Shown here: piece after piece, positions 6,875-10,440 of the stretch | How positions within the stretch are numbered: the stretch's first letter is position 1 | Layout: every line of letters begins with the position of its first letter | Assembly (NCBI GenBank): GCA_023260315.1 | Contig: JALQVQ010000165.1 | Coordinates: 1 to 10,440, forward strand | Direction: 5' to 3' | DNA from: Burkholderiaceae bacterium | GTDB taxonomy: Bacteria; Pseudomonadota; Gammaproteobacteria; Burkholderiales; Burkholderiaceae_C | DNA: 10,440 bases | The notes under the pieces: generated by a model | Told to the model about the DNA's origin: nothing | Database searches by the model: none | What the model saw: the letters and a program-made list of their open reading frames with translations, nothing else | Translations under genes and position numbers: made by a program

Positions 6875-8146
6875 TTACTTCTTCGCTTCTTTCACAGCGT
6901 CCATCATGTCAGAGCTGATTTTGGCGACTGCATCAGGTGTCGACATCTCGCCAACAATGGCTTGCGTTACACGGGTGACCGTCGGCAACATGATGGCGCG
7001 GTTGTACTTGTAGCCTTGGAAGGCATACGCCGCTGGGGCCAAGTTCGCCACACCACCACTGAACACCTTGAGTGCATTACTGACTGCCGGTGTCGCACCC
7101 GCGTAGTCTGCCCCTTTCTTAGCCAAACCCGCGTGGGCTGGGATGTTGAAAGTCTTACCTGTGAATTCAGCGTAGGAGGCTTCACTTGCGATGAAGTCCA
7201 TGAAAGCGGCAACTTCTTTGGGTGACTTACTGGTTTTCAATGCAACCCAAGCCGCACCGCCGGGAATGCCCGAGCAAGCTTTGGTACCGCAGGGGTTAGG
7301 CACAGCTGCCCAATCAAAGTTATCGCCAACCTTTTTATTCAGGTTATTGATTTGCCAGCTACCGGCGAGGACCATGACGACGTTACCGTTGATGAACTCA
7401 TCGACAGACGAGGCGTAGCTCGACCCGCCAGAACCAGCCCAAACCTCACGCAACATCGTGCCATCTTTGTGCCATCCAACAAATTTCTCAACGGCAGACT
7501 TGTAACCGGCATCAATAACGGGCTCGCCTTTGGCGTCAAACATTGCCGCACCGTAGCTCACTGCGGGGCCTGCAAAACGATGGCCAGAACGGTCCCACGC
7601 CATCGCTGCTTTGGTTTGGGTGGCTTTGGCGACCTTGTTGGTTGCCGCGACCCAATCGTCCCAGGTCGCTTTTGGCCCGGGCATCGCCACCTTGGCTTGT
7701 TCGAACAGGGTCTTATTAACGAACGGTCCAGTCATGGTCAGCTGAGACATAAAGCCATAGATGCCCTTGTCGTTCGGCTTGGGCGCCAACCAGCCGGCTG
7801 TCGCGCCAAAATTGGTATCCCAGTACTTGCGGTCTTTCAGGTGGCTAGAGATGTCCATGTAGTACTGCGACAAACCACCCAAATTGGTCACACGTGCGAT
7901 ATCGGGGCCCTCACCGGCTGCCAACTGAACTGGCAACTGCTCTTGCACGAACTTGTAGGGCACCACATCAACAACAACTTTGGTGCCTGGGTTTTGGGCC
8001 TCAAAGCGCTTCGCCTGCTCAGCGGTGACATCGCACTCAACGCCATCTTGGTAGCACATGACGCGGATCTCGCCGGCATGCGAGATACCAGCCATCAAGG
8101 CCATTCCAGCGGCCAAAGCAAGGGGGTGCAAACGTTTAAAAGTCAT
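6875..8146 (-). CDS. Periplasmic sugar-binding protein of the ABC importer (SmoF-like role)
   Basis: Extracellular solute-binding protein family 1, which captures the sugar in the periplasm and hands it to the permeases. The N-terminus MTFKRLHPLALAAGMALMAG leads to a signal-peptidase I site after ISHA (A24); there is no lipobox. The mature protein has the two-lobe features of the family: LAAGEGPDIARV (75-86), a FVNKTLFEQA segment (142-151), and GNVVMVLAGSWQINNL (254-269). Two close cysteine pairs, C31/C38 and C286/C291, could form disulfides in the periplasm. The length of 423 residues is normal. The ATG has AGGAG six bases upstream, and a near-consensus sigma-70 promoter lies at 8213-8241. 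Sulfoquinovosyl glycerol or sulfoquinovose as ligand is inferred from the neighbouring sulfonate monooxygenase operon. I cannot identify sulfonate-binding residues from sequence alone. Confidence 0.92.
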   Translation of the reverse strand: MTFKRLHPLALAAGMALMAGISHAGEIRVMCYQDGVECDVTAEQAKRFEAQNPGTKVVVDVVPYKFVQEQLPVQLAAGEGPDIARVTNLGGLSQYYMDISSHLKDRKYWDTNFGATAGWLAPKPNDKGIYGFMSQLTMTGPFVNKTLFEQAKVAMPGPKATWDDWVAATNKVAKATQTKAAMAWDRSGHRFAGPAVSYGAAMFDAKGEPVIDAGYKSAVEKFVGWHKDGTMLREVWAGSGGSSYASSVDEFINGNVVMVLAGSWQINNLNKKVGDNFDWAAVPNPCGTKACSGIPGGAAWVALKTSKSPKEVAAFMDFIASEASYAEFTGKTFNIPAHAGLAKKGADYAGATPAVSNALKVFSGGVANLAPAAYAFQGYKYNRAIMLPTVTRVTQAIVGEMSTPDAVAKISSDMMDAVKEAKK

Positions 8147-8212
8147 TTAAGTCTCCTGGTTTTAGATACAAGTTGAAAATGTACGACAGCTAACAAAAAA
8201 AGGAATCTAGTG

Positions 8213-8241
8213 TTTATACGAATACTGAATGAATTTGTCAA
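8213..8241 (-). promoter_or_regulatory. Strong sigma-70 promoter of the transporter operon
   Basis: On the minus strand TTGACA (8236-8241) and TATAAA (8213-8218) are separated by exactly 17 bp, close to the ideal housekeeping promoter. Transcription would begin near 8206, giving the binding-protein mRNA a leader of about 60 nt. The spacer is filled by copy 2 of the shared 17-bp element, so the promoter is strong but apparently repressible. Confidence 0.8.
8220..8236 (-). promoter_or_regulatory. Shared 17-bp operator-like element, copy 2 (binding-protein promoter)
   Basis: On the minus strand it reads AAATTCATTCAGTATTC, matching copy 3 at 14 of 17 positions. It lies between the minus-35 and minus-10 boxes of the transporter promoter, a classic repressor position, and has the same orientation relative to its gene as copies 1 and 3. 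Confidence 0.55.
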
Positions 8242-8266
8242 AATTTTTTCATTTTTTGCCTGACGC

Positions 8267-9400
8267 CTACCCTAAGAGCGCCTTCAGATCAAACTCCCCG
8301 CGGGTCAAACTGATGGCCTCACCCGTTGCCGCAGACTGCTGCGCAGCGAGTCCCATCACGACAGCGGCAAGGCCATCTCGCAACGTCACCTCAACCGCCC
8401 CCTCACCACGCACGACCGCATTAAAGCGTTGGTGTTGATAAAAGGTCGACCCGTTGTGGTCACCCGCCGCAAGCAGTGTCGGATCCACTGGCACTTCCAA
8501 CTCTTTTGGCCCTTTCGGCGTACGCGGACTGAGTACCAGTTTCGGTATCGGCGCATCGCCTAAGTGCTTTGGCCAAAAGCGACCGGGCCCCGGCACAAAG
8601 CACTCGACTTTGCCTTTGTTACCAACCACCGAGATTTCCTCTTGGTATCTTGCGCCTTCTGCAAACATGCACAGCTCAAGAAACGCACGCTGCCCGTTTG
8701 CGAAGTCGACGATGACATAAGCGTTATCTAAAATGTCTGGCACCCCCAACGGATAACGTTCGTCCAAATGGTTATTGGCGACCGACGCAGACGCAAACAC
8801 ACGGATCGGTTCACTGCGGGTCATCAAGCGCATCAAATCGAAAAAGTGACAACATTTTTCAACCAACGTGCCACCCGAGTACTGGTTGAATCGATTCCAG
8901 TCATCCACCTTCGCTAAGAAAGGGAAGCGGTGCTCCCGAATCGAGAATAATGTGGCCGCCCCAATGTCATCGCCCGCGTGCACCGCGTCGATCAGGCGGG
9001 CAACCGGTGGCATGTACCGGTACTCCATGGCAACCCAAATTGGCGCGCCAAAACTGCGCGCCAACTGTGCGAGTGAGGCCACATCAGCCAAATTCGTACA
9101 GGCAGGCTTCTCAAGTAAGACCGGCAAGGACCGCAACGACGCGATCTCACGGATTTGCTCGGCGTGACGAAAGTTTGGGCTCGAAATGAACAGACAATCG
9201 ACGTCCGCGGCCGTCACCACCTCAGCAATTGACGAGGCGCGCCGCGCGCCGGGCACCATTGCCAAACTGCTGGTTGCCATGCCGTCATTGGGCTCGTAAA
9301 TGATGGAAACGCTAGCACCCGGCAAAAGTGCGATGTTTCGCAAGTGCTCCTGCCCCATCATCCCGCAGCCAATAACCCCGTATCGAACAGATTGAACCAC
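8267..9400 (-). CDS. Gfo/Idh/MocA-family NAD-binding protein, candidate NAD+-dependent sulfoquinovosidase (SqgA/GH188-like)
   Basis: The N-terminal Rossmann domain has GCGMMG (11-16) for dinucleotide binding and the family EKP motif at 97-99. The C-terminal alpha/beta domain contains EYRYMPP (126-132) and GGTLVEKCCHFFD (176-188), with H185 at the usual catalytic position. The length of 377 residues is typical. Members are mostly sugar or polyol dehydrogenases, but some use bound NAD+ to hydrolyse glycosides by transient oxidation. SqgA enzymes (GH188) do this to sulfoquinovosides and occur in sulfoquinovose clusters. Since no GH31 sulfoquinovosidase is visible here, that role is attractive: release of sulfoquinovose from its glyceryl glycoside after uptake. 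An ordinary sugar dehydrogenase remains possible. The start is GTG (9398-9400), with AGGAG seven bases upstream. The gene lies 120 bp upstream of the binding-protein gene on the same strand, and no clear terminator separates them. Family firm, function inferred. Confidence 0.88.
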   Translation of the reverse strand: MVQSVRYGVIGCGMMGQEHLRNIALLPGASVSIIYEPNDGMATSSLAMVPGARRASSIAEVVTAADVDCLFISSPNFRHAEQIREIASLRSLPVLLEKPACTNLADVASLAQLARSFGAPIWVAMEYRYMPPVARLIDAVHAGDDIGAATLFSIREHRFPFLAKVDDWNRFNQYSGGTLVEKCCHFFDLMRLMTRSEPIRVFASASVANNHLDERYPLGVPDILDNAYVIVDFANGQRAFLELCMFAEGARYQEEISVVGNKGKVECFVPGPGRFWPKHLGDAPIPKLVLSPRTPKGPKELEVPVDPTLLAAGDHNGSTFYQHQRFNAVVRGEGAVEVTLRDGLAAVVMGLAAQQSAATGEAISLTRGEFDLKALLG

Positions 9401-9525
9401 CTGAAGTCTCCTAAAAGATAACGACCCTGTTGGAATTGCGACTCACCGTATTCTGCCATCAGAGTAATTGAATAGTGTATGAATTAGAAAAAAAAGATAA
9501 TCTCCCCACACTCAGGAATACCAAG
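9401..9525. promoter_or_regulatory. Divergent control region between the Gfo/Idh and HAD genes
   Basis: This 125-bp AT-rich region holds AGGAG (minus strand, 9408-9412) for the Gfo/Idh gene and AGGA (plus, 9514-9517) for the HAD gene. A TACACT minus-10-like box for the Gfo/Idh gene (minus, 9474-9479) lies inside operator copy 3, but I see no good minus-35 partner. No convincing HAD promoter stands out; GATAAT at 9496-9501 is a weak candidate. Confidence 0.45.
9470..9486 (-). promoter_or_regulatory. Shared 17-bp operator-like element, copy 3 (Gfo/Idh and HAD region)
   Basis: On the minus strand it reads TAATTCATACACTATTC, differing from copy 1 at only two positions. Like copy 1 it covers a TAYACT minus-10-like box for the downstream gene, here the Gfo/Idh gene. 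It also lies about 40 bp upstream of the HAD start and could control both. Confidence 0.55.
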
Positions 9526-10197
9526 ATGAAAAAACTCGGCTTTATCTTCGATATGGATGGCACCATGATTGATTCGATGGGGTATCACGCGCAAAGCTGG
9601 GCTCTCTTTGCAGAGGCGCACCACCTTAAACAGCCCCTTGAAACAATCTTAAAAATGACGACGGGGCGGACCTGCGTGGAGTGCATGGACCTTCTGTTCG
9701 AACGCCCGATCGATACGAAAACAGCGCTTGCTTACGTTGACCACAAAGAGTCCCTTTACCGCGATTTGTTTGAGGCGGATTTTCGAGAGGTTCGCGGGTT
9801 TAAGGCATTTATAGAGCGAATCACCAAGGTGGGGATCCCGTGGGCGATGGGTACCGCTGGTGACCGCACCAACATCGCATTTGCGCTTAAACATCTTGCT
9901 TTGCAATACCCGCCACAGATTGTTGTGGGGGGGGACGAAGGCCACCGTGGCAAACCAGAGCCAGACATATTTTTAGCCGCTGCACGCGGCCTCGGAATGG
10001 CGCCAGAAAACTGTGTCGTCTTTGAAGATGCGCCGTTCGGCATCGAAGCGGCGAGACGCGGTGGCATGCGCGCAGTGGGCCTGGCAACCTCTCACAAAGC
10101 CAATGAACTTTGGCAACCACACGTGTTGGCGGTGGCCAATAACTACGACGACTTGCTCACGCTACCTGAGATCCAAGCGCTACTGGAGCCGCATTAA
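9526..10197 (+). CDS. HAD-superfamily phosphatase or beta-phosphoglucomutase-like protein
   Basis: A 223-residue haloacid-dehalogenase-fold enzyme acting on phosphorylated small molecules in the cytoplasm. Motif I is DMDGT (9-13), with nucleophile D9 and acid/base D11. T110 in MGTAGD is motif II, K143 in GKPEPDIF is motif III, and E167/D168 in VVFEDAPFGI are motif IV. A helical cap at about 15-85 places it with the beta-phosphoglucomutase/phosphatase subgroup. The chosen ATG (9526) has AGGA eight bases upstream, and DMDGT falls at the usual distance from it. An in-frame ATG at 9475 would add 17 charged residues overlapping operator copy 3. It is divergent from the Gfo/Idh gene. No HAD is a core part of the known sulfo-SMO pathway, so the substrate is open: a hexose phosphate, glycerol phosphate or a phosphorylated sugar by-product are possibilities. 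Confidence 0.88.
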   Translation: MKKLGFIFDMDGTMIDSMGYHAQSWALFAEAHHLKQPLETILKMTTGRTCVECMDLLFERPIDTKTALAYVDHKESLYRDLFEADFREVRGFKAFIERITKVGIPWAMGTAGDRTNIAFALKHLALQYPPQIVVGGDEGHRGKPEPDIFLAAARGLGMAPENCVVFEDAPFGIEAARRGGMRAVGLATSHKANELWQPHVLAVANNYDDLLTLPEIQALLEPH

Positions 10198-10440
10198 AAC
10201 TGTAGCGTGCTCGGCAAATATTTAGCCATCAAGTCTTCGTAATAAGGGCGCAATTCAGACAAGACCTGCATTGTGGATCGCGGCGATCAGAAAGCCGAGC
10301 GCAATCCCAACACTTTCATTAATGTAATAGTTTTTGCAGCGTGATCCATCTGGATTAAGGCCATAGCGTTCCGCAAACACGACGATCAACCAAACGCATG
10401 GTTAACACTTCTTGATCACTAGGGCGCGCTTCTCGTTTAA
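10194..10440 (-). pseudogene. Remnants of a nitroreductase-family gene and an unidentified fragment
   Basis: On the minus strand, 10401-10255 reads as the core of a nitroreductase: [18 protein letters not shown], then [19 protein letters not shown] and HNAGL, before a TGA at 10255-10257. Intact members continue after HNAGL into a THTPSPM-like segment, which is absent. Upstream the frame is closed by a TAA (10402-10404), and coding-like sequence (KREARPSDQEVL) continues in another frame to the window edge. Downstream, a third frame (10271-10194) encodes [19 protein letters not shown] and ends in TAA; I do not recognise its family. The piece looks like a frameshifted and internally deleted gene, or a mosaic of two. 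It abuts the HAD gene convergently. The 5' part lies outside the window, so the full extent is unknown. Confidence 0.65.

Noticed and set aside
7352..8176. Long plus-strand open frame (274 codons) opposite the binding-protein gene.
   Set aside because: It is fully antisense to a clear binding protein with signal peptide, promoter and ribosome binding site. Its translation is rich in His, Arg and Cys without domains, as expected from a shadow frame.
8147..8266. Intrinsic terminator between the Gfo/Idh gene and the binding-protein gene.
   Set aside because: There are A/T runs but no stem with adequate pairing on the minus strand; the region is better explained by the promoter at 8213-8241.
9475..9525. 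Longer N-terminus for the HAD protein starting at 9475.
   Set aside because: The extra 17 residues overlap the shared operator-like element, lack homology features and would move the DMDGT motif away from its normal distance to the start.
1..10440. CRISPR array, tRNA, rRNA or insertion sequence.
   Set aside because: I found no regularly spaced repeats, tRNA-like cloverleaf sequence, ribosomal RNA motifs or transposase frame on either strand.

Overview
The window looks like a piece of a proteobacterial chromosome, most likely a betaproteobacterium of the Burkholderiales type. That guess rests on moderately GC-rich genes, AT-rich intergenic DNA, AGGAGACTT-type ribosome binding sites and the overall flavour of the proteins, and it is an inference. 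The whole window reads as one sugar-sulfonate catabolic island with a short left flank lacking genes and a right flank of decaying gene remnants.

Layout. Positions 1-279 hold no recognisable gene. A GntR/HutC-type regulator (280-897, minus) is divergent from a tight three-gene plus-strand operon: an SsuD-like FMNH2-dependent monooxygenase (993-2150), an aldo/keto reductase (2156-3067) and an HpaC-like flavin reductase (3067-3639). Convergent with it, after a hairpin, is a minus-strand sugar ABC importer. In transcription order it is binding protein (8146-6875), a terminator-like hairpin, permease 1 (6771-5791), permease 2 (5789-4740) and a MalK/UgpC-type ATPase (4709-3675). Upstream on the same strand is a Gfo/Idh/MocA-family protein (9400-8267). 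Divergent from that is a beta-phosphoglucomutase-like HAD protein (9526-10197). The right end (10198-10440) contains nitroreductase debris.

Interpretation. An SsuD-like monooxygenase, flavin reductase and aldo/keto reductase beside a carbohydrate ABC importer is the gene set of the sulfo-SMO pathway of sulfoquinovose (plant sulfolipid sugar) breakdown described in Agrobacterium. In that pathway SmoA supplies reduced flavin, SmoC cleaves the C-S bond to sulfite and 6-oxo-glucose, SmoB reduces 6-oxo-glucose to glucose, and an ABC importer with the SmoF binding protein brings in sulfoquinovosyl glycerol. No GH31 sulfoquinovosidase is present here. The Gfo/Idh/MocA protein is a good candidate to replace it, as an NAD+-dependent sulfoquinovosidase of the SqgA/GH188 kind.

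Regulation. A 17-bp element, approximately WWATTCATWYASTATTC, occurs in the same orientation relative to the minus-35/minus-10 region or 5' leader of the monooxygenase, binding-protein and Gfo/Idh genes. It also lies upstream of the HAD gene. This ties all four transcription units into one apparent regulon, most simply controlled by the GntR protein. That regulator itself seems to lack the end of its effector domain.
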